Assembly (NCBI RefSeq): GCF_004765805.1 | Contig: NZ_SBIU01000004.1 | Coordinates: 62,001-126,000, forward strand | DNA length: 64,000 nt | Source: Halorussus halobius | GTDB taxonomy: Archaea > Halobacteriota > Halobacteria > Halobacteriales > Haladaptataceae | Reading direction: 5' to 3' | In this document: in pieces, positions 34,008 to 42,476 of the stretch | Layout: each line of letters starts with the position of its first letter | How positions within the stretch are numbered: position 1 is the first letter of the stretch | Position numbers and translations under genes: made by a program | The notes under the pieces: generated by a model | Told to the model about the DNA's origin: nothing | Seen by the model: the letters and a program-made list of their open reading frames with translations, nothing else | The model's database searches: none

Positions 34008-34227
34008 GGCGCGCGCGAGCAACGCGCGCGAGGGCTGCGTATCGCAGGGAGCGCAGCGACCGAGAAACGCAAGCGGTTGGGGAGGACGAGGTGCGGTCGC
34101 GGTGCGGCCGCGGTCTCATCGGTCGAGGCAGTAGCTCGCTTCGTGTTACCGTTCACGGCCGTTCCGAGACGAAGCGAGCTAGCTACTACCGAAGCCTCGG
34201 GGAAACTGCACACCACTGCGACCGCAC
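34008..34227. repeat. Structured intergenic repeat element, copy B
   Basis: The gap 33823-34301 has no gene. Blocks at 34008-34035, 34078-34105 and 34119-34130 match copy A (12.1-12.4 kb) in order. The inner hairpin pairs 34131-34144 (GTAGCTCGCTTCGT) with 34169-34182 plus a GCTAC tail: the stem sequence differs from copy A yet pairs perfectly. An outer pairing links 34091-34100 to 34218-34227. It lies between Hsp20 and the ATP-grasp gene. Confidence 0.7.
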
Positions 34228-34301
34228 AGCGCCACCACCACTGCCACCGCACGACGCTGCAACCACTCTCGACAGTCACAACCACCTCGACAGTCAGCCT
34301 C

Positions 34302-35168
34302 TCAACGCGACGCCGTCGCCCGGACCAACGCCGCCAGTCGGTCGTAGAACCCCTCGTCGTACTTCGTCTCGGCGTCGACGGTCGGCCGGGCGTTGGTCTC
34401 GTTGACGACCGCGCGCTCCCCGGAAACCAGCAGGTCCACGCCGAGGAAGTCGATGCCGAGCGCGTCGGCCGTCCGCTCGGCGAGGTCCCGGAGTTCTGCG
34501 GGGAGGTCGACGCCCGTCGCTTCCGCACCGCGATGGACGTTGTGCTTCCAGCGGTTCTCGCTCGCTTCGTCCGAAATGCTGCGCTCGACGCCGCCGACGC
34601 ACTCGCCGTCCACGACCATCGCGCGGTAGTCGGTGGCGTCGGCGACGTACTCTTGCACGAGAAACGACTTGTCGCCGGTCGCTCGGTAGTCGTGGACCAG
34701 GTCGAGGTAGTCGGTCACGCCCAGAAACGAGTCGGCGTCGCCGACCTTCGCCACGCCGACGCCCCGAGTGGTGGAGTTGGGCTTGAGGACCACCGGCGGG
34801 TCGAACCGGTCGTAGGCGTCGAGCAGGTCGGCCTCGTCGGCGGGGTTCGAGACCACCACGGTCTCGGGGACCGGGATGCCGGCCCGCTCCAGTCGCGCCA
34901 CGACCCCGGCCTTGTTGCGCGACCGGAGGACGGCCTCGCGGTCGTTGACCCACGGCACGTCGAGGACGGCGTCGAGGACGCCGCCCTCCATCGCTCGCGA
35001 GGGATAGACGAACCCCGCGTCGAACTCGTCGGGCGACCACGGCGGGTCCGCGAGCGCGACGGTGCGGCCCTCGCTGGGGACGTGGTGGACGCGGACGCCG
35101 CGCTCGGCCAGCGGGTCGCGGATGCGCTCGAACGTCTCCTCTCGGTAAGCGACCGCGAGGTCGAGCAT
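34302..35168 (-). CDS. RimK-like ATP-grasp ligase
   Basis: A 288-residue ATP-grasp enzyme that would form an amide between a carboxylate and an amine using ATP. The start MLDLAVAYREETFERIRD (ATG ending 35168) is chosen over a longer basic frame. ATP-grasp signatures are visible: AGIPVPETVVVSN, PPVVLKPNSTTRGVGVAKV (lysine and glycine loop, about residues 128-146), QEYV, and the metal-binding end FLGVDLLVSGERAVVNETNARPTVD. Archaeal RimK-type proteins act in glutamylation or cofactor synthesis; the substrate here is unknown. Confidence 0.83.
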   Translation of the reverse strand: MLDLAVAYREETFERIRDPLAERGVRVHHVPSEGRTVALADPPWSPDEFDAGFVYPSRAMEGGVLDAVLDVPWVNDREAVLRSRNKAGVVARLERAGIPVPETVVVSNPADEADLLDAYDRFDPPVVLKPNSTTRGVGVAKVGDADSFLGVTDYLDLVHDYRATGDKSFLVQEYVADATDYRAMVVDGECVGGVERSISDEASENRWKHNVHRGAEATGVDLPAELRDLAERTADALGIDFLGVDLLVSGERAVVNETNARPTVDAETKYDEGFYDRLAALVRATASR

Positions 35169-35462
35169 AGGCGACAGGTGGGAGCGGGCGGGGTAAAAAG
35201 GTGCGTCTCGCAGGCGGGGTCGACGAGGAATCGCCACGGGATTCTTTCAGACGTGGTCCCACACCGAGTGAGATGGCAGTAGGAACATTTCGACGTCCGA
35301 AATATAATTAGCGACGTTTCAGAATCCGCTCGACGACGTTTCGACCGCCGGAGTAAACTAACAGGAGAGAAAGGCCGCCGTCGACGTGCCGAACGCCTGG
35401 CGGCTCACGAGCCGCCCCTCCACCATCGACGCCGGCCGAACGAATCGAGAGAAGACGCCGAC

Positions 35463-35993
35463 TTACGAGACCAGCAGTTCCTCGCCGCGCTCGACCTTGA
35501 TGCGGCAGGGCGGGGAAATCTTGTTGTACGAGCGCCGCAGCGCCTCCTTGACCACGGCGGCCTGCTCGGGCTGGCACCACGCGGTAAAGATGCGCTCGCC
35601 CGCGCCCATCCGGGCGGCCGTGCCGACGATCTTGCCGAACGCCTGGCGCATCCCGTCGGAGACGCGGTCCGCGCCCGCGCCGGTCGCCTGCTTGTTCTCT
35701 CGGATGACTTGATGGGGGAACTTCCGGAGGATCATCTTGTAGTTGCCCTCGCCGAGTTCCTTGATGAGGTGGCGGTTGGCCGACAGTCGGGAGGCCTCCA
35801 GCGCACCGTGGCGGAGCTGGACCTCCTCCTCGGTGATGAGGCTGATCTGGACGGGGTAGTCGTCCTGGTCGGCTTCGAGGTTGCCCATGTTGTGCTGTGC
35901 GATCTTCGAACCGGGGATGCCGGTGATGTACTCCCGTCGGGTGTACGACGGCTTGCTGATGTTCCGGTACATCGAGGCGGGCTTCTCGGACAT
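35463..35993 (-). CDS. rpl10e: 50S ribosomal protein L10e (uL16)
   Basis: A 176-residue protein starting [30 protein letters not shown] (first residues shown by [11 protein letters not shown]). The archaeal/eukaryotic L10e family is clear from [18 protein letters not shown], and the C-terminal [11 protein letters not shown] segment with conserved basic residues for rRNA contact near the A site. The length is normal. It stands alone here, with a divergent-like spacer of about 80 bases to the rhomboid gene and its own upstream region. Confidence 0.95.
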   Translation of the reverse strand: MSEKPASMYRNISKPSYTRREYITGIPGSKIAQHNMGNLEADQDDYPVQISLITEEEVQLRHGALEASRLSANRHLIKELGEGNYKMILRKFPHQVIRENKQATGAGADRVSDGMRQAFGKIVGTAARMGAGERIFTAWCQPEQAAVVKEALRRSYNKISPPCRIKVERGEELLVS

Positions 35994-36073
35994 GGTTATT
36001 ACCGAAATCTGAGGGTCACGCGGCGGATAAACCCTTCGATGCGCGGTAGGGCGATTTCCGGCCGTGGAGCGCG

Positions 36074-36982
36074 CTACCGCACGCCGACGTAGGTCAGCGC
36101 CGCGAACGCGCCCCCCTCCAGGAAGCCCGCACCGTGGGCGAAGACGTTGGTGAACGCCCCGTCGGCCAGCGGGTCGGCCGGGAAGAGGCCATACACCAGC
36201 CAGACCAGCAACGCGAGCACGAGTCCGACGTACAGCAGGTCCTGCCCGACCCGGCGGTAGTGGGCGTCGGCGTACGTGGCCTCGTAGCCGCGCGCGAGGA
36301 TGCCCGAGACCGACAGCGCGAGCCCGACCGCGACCGTCCCGCCTTCGAGGAGGCCGACCCGGGACGCGTATATCCAGCGGAGTTCGCCGACGAGGAGCGC
36401 CGTCGCGAACAGGCCGACGAGCGAGACCGTCTCGCGGGCGTAGGTCCGGCGGAGGTGGACCGCGACCGCAACGACCAGGAAGCCGCCGAAGCCCGCGACC
36501 ACGCCCGAGAACCCCCGGGATATCGGCGACGTGTCCGGGAATCGCGCGGCAAGCAGCGCGTAACTGGTGAGATTGACGGTCACGGGCAGGACCACCAGGA
36601 GGACGGGGACGGTCCGCCGGAACCACGCCCGGCGGCCCGCGTGGAGGCAGACGAGGTAGGTCACGGCCGCCAGCGAGGCGTATCCGCCCAGGTTGCTGAG
36701 CAGGTGGGCCGGGCCGGCGTGGACGTACGCGGCGGTGAGCAGGTTGTCGAGTTGGGTCCGCCCGAGCGCGAGCGCGGCCAGCCCGTCCGAGGCTAGCGAG
36801 GCGACCGGAGCGAACGCGGCGTGGTCGAACGCCAGCCGGTCGTTGGTCGACGCCGGGAGGAGGAGGTGGACCGCGACGAGGAGGACGCCGACCGCCGCGA
36901 CGCCCGCGAGGTCGGCGACGACCGCCGACCGGGGGTAGCCGAAGACCGTCCGGGAGTTGGCGGTCGAGGGCGGTTGACTCAT
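36074..36982 (-). CDS. Rhomboid family intramembrane serine protease
   Basis: A 302-residue membrane protein with about seven helices. The start is the ATG ending at 36982 ([12 protein letters not shown]). Rhomboid signatures: [10 protein letters not shown] (residues 88-97, stabilising His and Asn), GFSG with the candidate nucleophile S159, and the candidate catalytic H283 in [12 protein letters not shown] near the C-terminus. It differs from E. coli GlpG by a longer central loop. It would cleave membrane proteins within the bilayer; substrates are unknown. Confidence 0.8.
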   Translation of the reverse strand: MSQPPSTANSRTVFGYPRSAVVADLAGVAAVGVLLVAVHLLLPASTNDRLAFDHAAFAPVASLASDGLAALALGRTQLDNLLTAAYVHAGPAHLLSNLGGYASLAAVTYLVCLHAGRRAWFRRTVPVLLVVLPVTVNLTSYALLAARFPDTSPISRGFSGVVAGFGGFLVVAVAVHLRRTYARETVSLVGLFATALLVGELRWIYASRVGLLEGGTVAVGLALSVSGILARGYEATYADAHYRRVGQDLLYVGLVLALLVWLVYGLFPADPLADGAFTNVFAHGAGFLEGGAFAALTYVGVR

Positions 36983-37134
36983 GCGAGGCGCTTCGAGAGC
37001 GACCGTCAAAAGGTTCGCCCCCGAGACGACCCGCGGCGACGCCGCTACGGGTGGTTCGCGTCGGCCGGACGGCTCGCGTCCATCGGGGCTCCCGTCGCTG
37101 TCGGCCGAGGACGTCCGCCGGTCGGCCGTCGCGC

Positions 37135-37299
37135 CTACCAGACCCGAACCGCGGGCGTCCCGCAGTCCTCGCAGACCACCGCGTCGTCGCCCTTGAACGT
37201 CTCGCGTCTCAGCGTTCCCGCCTCGCACCAGGGACAGTCCTCACCGCCGAGCGCGACGAGCAGCGGTTCGCCCGCGTCATCGGATGATACGCGTTGCAT
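37135..37299 (-). CDS. HVO_A0556-like small zinc-ribbon protein
   Basis: A 54-residue protein on the minus strand from the ATG ending at 37299 to a TAG at 37135. The reading is [12 protein letters not shown], then [12 protein letters not shown], and finally [14 protein letters not shown]: two CxxC knuckles (CPWC and CEDC) that would bind one zinc ion, as in the HVO_A0556 family of small haloarchaeal zinc-finger proteins. Function unknown; the T-x-K-G-D between the knuckles is typical. Confidence 0.75.
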   Translation of the reverse strand: MQRVSSDDAGEPLLVALGGEDCPWCEAGTLRRETFKGDDAVVCEDCGTPAVRVW

Positions 37300-37402
37300 C
37301 GTTCGGAAACGAACGGCAGCGGACCAAGAACGTGTCGATACAGGAACGGGAGCCGAGCGGTCCGACCCGGGCGTCCCGAGCCGAGTCGGGCGCGACCGCG
37401 AG

Positions 37403-38164
37403 TCACTCGGCGGTGTCGATCCTGAGCGCGTCGACGGTTCCGTCGTCGGTCAGCGAAACCAGGACGCCCTTCGTCCCGTCCGCGTCCCGGACCGCGACCT
37501 CGATCACTTCGTCACGCCGGGCTATCGCGTCGATTCCCCGATAATCGGTCACGGTGTCGTTCCAGATGGTACCCAGCTCCGACGCCGTGATTTCGTCCTT
37601 CAGGTCGGGGGTCAGCCGGTCGTGGATTCGGTCGAACCGCTCGTCCTCGAACTCGGTCAGAATCTCCTCGACGACCTGACGCTTCTCGTCGCCTACCGGT
37701 TCGGGCTCGTCGTCGTCGTCGGTGATGCTCAGCAGCGAGAACACCGAACTGACCTTCGAGAGTGCCTCCTGCTTGGCGACCAGCCCGGTGTCCGAGACCA
37801 GGTCGAGTACCGTCGTGTCCCGACCCCGGAGAATCCAGAACCCGGCCACGCTACCGTCGGGATGGAACTCCGTCTGGGTCTTGAACTTGCTTCCGTCGAG
37901 GTCGAAGTGGACGACGATCGCCCGCCTGTCCCCGTCGGTGGTGACGTCCGGGTCGGTGTCCGTCGCGACGATGCCGTCGAACTCGCCGTGTATCCCCGTG
38001 ATTCGCTCCCACGCGTCGACGATATTCGGCTGGGACCTATCCGGGAAGTACTCGAGGTCGTCGTATCGCTCGTCGGCGAGCGACTCGGTGATGTCGATCG
38101 CACGCTTCTCCAGCACCTCGGTCGGTGTCGATTCTCGGTTCTCGACCGCGCTTTCTCGTGTCAT
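37403..38164 (-). CDS. Uncharacterised protein with two DUF3887-like repeats
   Basis: A 253-residue soluble, acidic protein, last gene of the putative peptide operon. It seems to contain two related halves: residues about 15-120 (ITESLADERYDDLEYFPDRSQ... AIVVHFDLDG) and about 165-253 (EEILTEFEDERFDRIHDRLTPDLKDEITASELGTIWND), each resembling the cystatin-like DUF3887 domain, which occurs in exported or immunity-type proteins. No signal peptide or membrane segment is visible. It follows the permease by 57 bases on the same strand. A possible self-protection or accessory role is inferred only from position. Confidence 0.65.
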   Translation of the reverse strand: MTRESAVENRESTPTEVLEKRAIDITESLADERYDDLEYFPDRSQPNIVDAWERITGIHGEFDGIVATDTDPDVTTDGDRRAIVVHFDLDGSKFKTQTEFHPDGSVAGFWILRGRDTTVLDLVSDTGLVAKQEALSKVSSVFSLLSITDDDDEPEPVGDEKRQVVEEILTEFEDERFDRIHDRLTPDLKDEITASELGTIWNDTVTDYRGIDAIARRDEVIEVAVRDADGTKGVLVSLTDDGTVDALRIDTAE

Positions 38165-38221
38165 TGTCTCGTTTGAATCGGTCGTCGGTGAACGCGTTCG
38201 GTACGGACGGTCGCACGCTCG

Positions 38222-39031
38222 TCATTCGGGCAGGATGCGTTCGACCGTGAAGTTGTTCGTCACCCAGTACAGGCACGAAATGACCGCCAGGATGGCGATG
38301 CCCAACGCTCCGCCGGAGAGATAGAGGACGTTCACTCCCGGCCAGATGTTAATCGTGAGTATCAGTATCACCCCGGGGATGATACCGAGCAGCGTGATCA
38401 CGTCCTCCGCGCCCTGGAGCCGGTCACCGCCGATGCCCATCGAGTTGAGGATGACGACGACGTTGGCCCACAGCGCGAGCGGAATCGGAAGCAGAAAGCC
38501 GACTAGAGCGAGGTCGTTGACGTTGCTCGTGAGCAGGATGTCGTTGGCCAGCAGATACGCGAGCGGCCCGCCGATGCTGATAGCGGCGAAGACGACGACG
38601 TGCAGCCCCGTCAGCAACATCGTGGTCCCCAAAAGCGCCAGGAAGACGTCCTTCGGGCCGTACGGGGCGCTGAGCAGCAGTTCGAACTGTCCGCTGTCGA
38701 CCAGCGCGGACGCGACGCGTTGCCCGACGCGGACGCCGAGGATGCCACCGAAGACGCCGAGGAGGTACGGCCCCTGGAGCAAGAACAGCGCCAGACCGAA
38801 GATGTCCCCGGTGACGTTCTCGACGTTCGTGAAGTACAGTTCGATCTGTCGCTCGACGGCCGCCCGCGTCGAGGGAGTGAGGGTCTCGGGCGACTGGGAT
38901 GTGAGGATGGTTATCCCAACGAAGAACACGCCGAACCCGACCGGGACTAGAAACATCTTCCACCCGCGCGCTCGGAACCGCTGCCAGAGCAGCGCCTCCA
39001 GCAACCTGACGACCGGGCGCGTATCGCTCAT
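38222..39031 (-). CDS. ABC-2 type transporter permease
   Basis: A 269-residue membrane protein starting MSDTRPVVRLLEALLWQRF at the ATG ending at 39031, overlapping the ATPase stop as ATGA. About six hydrophobic helices with the ABC-2 pattern are present; a soluble stretch follows helix 1, then LLSAPYGPKDVFLALLG in the middle and a final ILAVISCLYW helix. Together with the preceding ATPase it forms an exporter. The position just after a radical SAM enzyme and small precursor-like gene suggests export of that product or protection of the cell. Confidence 0.85.
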   Translation of the reverse strand: MSDTRPVVRLLEALLWQRFRARGWKMFLVPVGFGVFFVGITILTSQSPETLTPSTRAAVERQIELYFTNVENVTGDIFGLALFLLQGPYLLGVFGGILGVRVGQRVASALVDSGQFELLLSAPYGPKDVFLALLGTTMLLTGLHVVVFAAISIGGPLAYLLANDILLTSNVNDLALVGFLLPIPLALWANVVVILNSMGIGGDRLQGAEDVITLLGIIPGVILILTINIWPGVNVLYLSGGALGIAILAVISCLYWVTNNFTVERILPE

Positions 39032-39939
39032 GAGCGGAGCTCGACCTCCTCGTAGACGGATTCGACGGTGTTGTCCATCATGCGCACTTCCTTGACGTTG
39101 AGTCCGCGCTGCGTGAGTTCCATCGCCAGCTCGCCCGTGTCCTGGTCGGGGCGTTTGTCGACGACCCAGTACTGGCCGTCCCGTTGTGCGTCGTAGCCCA
39201 GTTCTTCGAGGACGTCTTGCGGGTCGCTGCTCGTCTTGACGCCGATTCGAGAGGTCGAGAGGTGGCGGTTGCGGACCTCCTCCATCGAACTGTCCAGCCC
39301 GATTCGTCCGTCCTGCATGATGACGAGACGGTCGGCGAGTTCGTCCGCCTCGGTCAGATTGTGCGTGGAGTACACCACGGTCCGCTCGTCCCCCAGCGTG
39401 CGCAGGTACGACCGGATGTCGCCCGCGATCATCGGGTCCAGACCGGTGGTCGCCTCGTCGAGGAAGAGTACGGACGGGTCCGAAAGCAGTGCCTGGCCGA
39501 TGGACACGCGCTGGCCCTGCCCCCGACTGAGCTTGTTGCCGTTGCGATCGAGCAGGTCGGTGAACTCGAAGCGCTCGGCCAGCGTCTCGATGCGCTCGCC
39601 GACCTGCGCCGAGTCGAGGTCGTGTACTCGCCCCCAGAACTGGAGGTTCTGTCGAACCGTCATCGACGACTGCAGAACCGGACGGTGGGGCAGGTAGCTC
39701 ACCGACCGCTTGACCGACGGGTCCCGATGGGGGTTCCGCCCGCCGATGGACACCTCGCCGCGGTCGGGTTCCAGAATCCCGGCTCCCACCCGGAACAGGG
39801 TCGTCTTCCCACACCCGTTGGGACCGAGAAGAACCGTAAAGCCGGTTTCCAGGTCGAGGTCGACGTCCGAGAGCACGTCGATGTCGCCGTAACCGGCCGT
39901 GACACTCGAAAAATCAATGCTCGTCTTCGATGTCTTCAT
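39028..39939 (-). CDS. ABC transporter ATP-binding protein
   Basis: A 303-residue ATPase. Walker A GPNGCGKTT at about residues 39-47, Q-loop YLPHRPVLQ, signature LSRGQ (the second G position is R), Walker B VLFLDEATTGLDP, and H-loop STHN are all present. A C-terminal extension of about 80 residues (TSSDPQDVLEELGYDAQRDG) is typical of CcmA/YhaQ-type drug or peptide exporters. It follows the radical SAM gene by 21 bases and overlaps the permease start, so it is in one operon. Confidence 0.9.
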   Translation of the reverse strand: MKTSKTSIDFSSVTAGYGDIDVLSDVDLDLETGFTVLLGPNGCGKTTLFRVGAGILEPDRGEVSIGGRNPHRDPSVKRSVSYLPHRPVLQSSMTVRQNLQFWGRVHDLDSAQVGERIETLAERFEFTDLLDRNGNKLSRGQGQRVSIGQALLSDPSVLFLDEATTGLDPMIAGDIRSYLRTLGDERTVVYSTHNLTEADELADRLVIMQDGRIGLDSSMEEVRNRHLSTSRIGVKTSSDPQDVLEELGYDAQRDGQYWVVDKRPDQDTGELAMELTQRGLNVKEVRMMDNTVESVYEEVELRS

Positions 39940-39960
39940 GCGTTCGTCTCTCCGAAGATA

Positions 39961-41040
39961 TCAACTTACAATTTTCGGTAAAGCACCGGGACCGACGTCG
40001 TCGGTGTCCTCGAGGGCGTCCATGATCTCTTCGCGCTTCTCGACGATGGCCTGTGCGTCCGTCTTGAAGCTGCCGTTCTGGATGAGCATGGTGCGGACGT
40101 CGTCGGTCTCCTCGCGGATGTACTCGAGGAACTCCTCCCGGTGGTTCCCGAGGAGGTCGTGACACGCGTGACAGATGCCGCTGTGGTGGTTGTCGACGCC
40201 GAGCTCCTCGAGCAACTGCTTGGGCCCGAGCTTGTGGATGAGCCAGTAGACGAGGTTCTGGCCCGACCGGTCGACGATTTCGGGGAGCGTCTCCTCGTCG
40301 AGCGAGCCGAGCGTCAGGTCCGGGACGTACCACTGCGCGTGGCCACAACACGCCTTCACGCTCCCGTCGGGATGGACCGAGACGGTGTTTATCACGTCTT
40401 TGCAACCCGCCAGCAGCGTGTCGGCGGGCTCCAGGTCGCTCACGTCCAGTTGCGCGCCGTGACCCAGCGGCGAGGCCTTGTCCTCGATCAGGACGAGCCG
40501 GTCGTCGAACTCCTCGGGCGGACAGTCGAACCGCTCGGACAGCAGTTCTTCCATCCGGGCCTTGTCGTACTCGGGGTCCTCGTGGCCGATGACGGTCGCG
40601 ACCGAGAGGTTCTTGAGCCGGTCGGTCTCCATCCCGGCCTCGATCAGGTTGAGTATCGGCTCGGGGTCGGTGAAGTCGGTGTGGAAGTCGTCGTAGCTCG
40701 TGCTGATCTCGTCGAGGCCGGCGTCGAGCAGCTCTTCGAGGCCGTCGCGGGCGCGCTCGATGTCGTGGGCCCACCAGCTGTTCGTGACGATTCGCGTCAT
40801 GTAGCCCAGTTCTTTCGCACGCGCGATGCCTTCGAGCAGCGTCTCCCAGTGGAGCGTGACCTCGCCACCGGTGAACACGATGACCTCGACGGACGGCATC
40901 GACTGGACCTGTTCGAAGACCTGGTCGAGGTACGAGTCGTCCATCTTGAACTTCGCTTCCGGGCTGCTCCCGACGCTACAGTGCCCACACGAGAAGTTGC
41001 ACTTGTAATCGAGGAATACCGAAACTGTCTGTGGTTTCAT
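39961..41040 (-). CDS. Radical SAM enzyme with SPASM/twitch-like C-terminus
   Basis: A 359-residue radical SAM protein. The 4Fe-4S motif CNFSCGHC (CxxxCxxC) is at residues 14-21, and the SAM-binding FTGGE is at 56-60. The C-terminal third has further cysteines at 213, 231, 232, 290 and 293 (GC, ACCGH, CHAC), resembling the auxiliary cluster region of SPASM/twitch proteins that modify peptides or form thioethers. The N-terminal VSVFLDYKCNFSCGHC opening is typical of peptide maturases. It lies 46 bases after the precursor-like gene, same strand. A peptide maturase role is inferred from motifs plus neighbourhood. Confidence 0.82.
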   Translation of the reverse strand: MKPQTVSVFLDYKCNFSCGHCSVGSSPEAKFKMDDSYLDQVFEQVQSMPSVEVIVFTGGEVTLHWETLLEGIARAKELGYMTRIVTNSWWAHDIERARDGLEELLDAGLDEISTSYDDFHTDFTDPEPILNLIEAGMETDRLKNLSVATVIGHEDPEYDKARMEELLSERFDCPPEEFDDRLVLIEDKASPLGHGAQLDVSDLEPADTLLAGCKDVINTVSVHPDGSVKACCGHAQWYVPDLTLGSLDEETLPEIVDRSGQNLVYWLIHKLGPKQLLEELGVDNHHSGICHACHDLLGNHREEFLEYIREETDDVRTMLIQNGSFKTDAQAIVEKREEIMDALEDTDDVGPGALPKIVS

Positions 41041-41086
41041 GGTTACGATAATGATGGAATGGCGGTTTCGCTACGCGCGGTCGGGA

Positions 41087-41593
41087 TTACGTCACGTCCT
41101 CGACCGAGACCTTGGTAACCGCCGCGACGGCGGCACCCGCGACGACCGCGACGCCAACGGCGGCGGCCGCAGCGCACACCGCCACGGCCGTACAGGCGAC
41201 GTGGGGCATCTCGTCGGCCATCTCCCGACCGGCGTTGTACTGCATCTCCTCGTTCTGGTACCACGAGACGATCTCGAACATCGTCTCGGCCTGTTCCTCG
41301 GAGAGCGTGTATTCGTCGGACTGTTCGCGCAACGTCTCGAGTTCGGACTCGCTCAGGAACGGCAGGTGCTCCTGGGTCAGCAGCGAGCCCTGCAGGTCTC
41401 CCATGACCTCGTCACGCTCGTCTTCGGGGACGAGGTCGTACTCGTCGACCATCTCGGGGGAGACGACCCCGTCCATGTACAACATGGTGTTGGCCACGTC
41501 GATGAGGCCGGGGTCGAAGTCCGCCTGCAGGCTCTCGTCGTACGCTACGCTCTTGCTGTGATCGATCTCGGCCGCTGCTTTTACGGCGTCCAT
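41087..41593 (-). CDS. Candidate peptide precursor (leader plus two-cysteine hydrophobic core)
   Basis: A 168-residue protein starting MDAVKAAAEIDHSKS. The first 128 residues are acidic and helical-looking (for example SPEMVDEYDLVPEDERDEV and TLSEEQAETMFEIVSW). The tail, about residues 130-168, changes abruptly to small and hydrophobic: PHVACTAVAVCAAAAAVGVA and then Ala/Val to KVSVEDVT. Only two cysteines exist, at 134 and 140, both in this tail. I do not recognise the family. The leader/core split and the next gene being a radical SAM enzyme suggest a ribosomally made modified peptide. A membrane-anchored protein is an alternative. Confidence 0.55.
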   Translation of the reverse strand: MDAVKAAAEIDHSKSVAYDESLQADFDPGLIDVANTMLYMDGVVSPEMVDEYDLVPEDERDEVMGDLQGSLLTQEHLPFLSESELETLREQSDEYTLSEEQAETMFEIVSWYQNEEMQYNAGREMADEMPHVACTAVAVCAAAAAVGVAVVAGAAVAAVTKVSVEDVT

Positions 41594-41619
41594 GCAGTTT
41601 ACTCATTACGGTGGTAGTA

Positions 41620-41628
41620 CTAAAATAT
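41620..41628 (-). promoter_or_regulatory. TATA-like box for the candidate peptide operon
   Basis: On the minus strand the sequence reads ATATTTTAG, 27-35 bases upstream of the ATG ending at 41593, within a short A/T-rich tract. This fits a strong haloarchaeal promoter driving the precursor-like gene and the following operon. Confidence 0.6.
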
Positions 41629-41738
41629 TATGTTACCACAGTAGTATACTTGGGAGTAGAATACTTGTATGAACAGGTATGTGTCGGGCAACAGTCTCGG
41701 AGCCAGCGCGGGCGAGTCCGACGCCGACCGTCGAGTGA

Positions 41739-42344
41739 CTACAGTACGAGGAACGCCTGAACCCCGAGGAGGGCGGCGAGTGGCCCGGCGACGAGGAGTG
41801 CCGCCTTCCGTTTCGTCACGTCGAGCGAGACCGCGGTCGCCGCACTCCAGAGGAGTCCGCTCCAGAGCAGGAACTCCAGGTGGACCAGATTCGCGGTCCT
41901 GACCCGGGGGTCGTTCTGAATCCGGGTGCCGGCTTGCTGGAGCGCTTCGACCGTCTGGGGCGACTGGAGGTCGTTGAGGACGAGGGCGGTCGCGACCAGC
42001 CCGACGACGCCGCTGATGGCGTACGGAATCATCCCGTACGCCGAGAGTTTGAGGAGTTTGGTGAACTGCCCGTCCATCGTCACGGCCAGGGAGACGACAC
42101 GGATCGCGATCGCCATCCCGGCCCAGATGGCCAGGGGCACGACGAGCGAGACGATGGCCGTGAGGCCGTACGTGGCCACGCCAGCGGCTACCGGGACCTC
42201 CTTGAGCGACCACCACGTGCTGTAGAGGTCCGAGACGACGCCCGGAACGACGGCGACCAGCAGAAGTACCAGTACCGAGACGCGGGATTCGTCCCGATGT
42301 TCGAGAAACGACCAGGGGTCGAGGACGAACTCTGTGACGCCCAT
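41739..42344 (-). CDS. YIP1 family membrane protein
   Basis: A 201-residue protein starting MGVTEFVLDPWSFLEHRDES. Five or so hydrophobic helices with the YIP1-like opening (LDPWSFLEHR) and the middle TKLLKLSAYGMIPYAISGVVG. YIP1 proteins in prokaryotes are poorly characterised membrane proteins. It is on the same strand as, and 145 bases upstream of, the candidate peptide precursor, so it may belong to that locus, although the strong promoter in between suggests separate transcripts. Confidence 0.75.
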   Translation of the reverse strand: MGVTEFVLDPWSFLEHRDESRVSVLVLLLVAVVPGVVSDLYSTWWSLKEVPVAAGVATYGLTAIVSLVVPLAIWAGMAIAIRVVSLAVTMDGQFTKLLKLSAYGMIPYAISGVVGLVATALVLNDLQSPQTVEALQQAGTRIQNDPRVRTANLVHLEFLLWSGLLWSAATAVSLDVTKRKAALLVAGPLAALLGVQAFLVL

Positions 42345-42476
42345 ATTCCGTGTCTCTATCGCATTGGTAAATATCTACTGAACTATCGTAAAATCGCCGG
42401 CGGACGGTCCGAGCTCGACACCGCGTCGGATGGAGCAAGCCGAACGTTGATACCTCCGGTGACCGTTGCTGTACGC

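Noticed and set aside
35308..35580. A 90-residue minus-strand frame before the L10e gene end
   Set aside because: It overlaps the L10e gene out of frame and its tail lies in a non-coding spacer; no family likeness.
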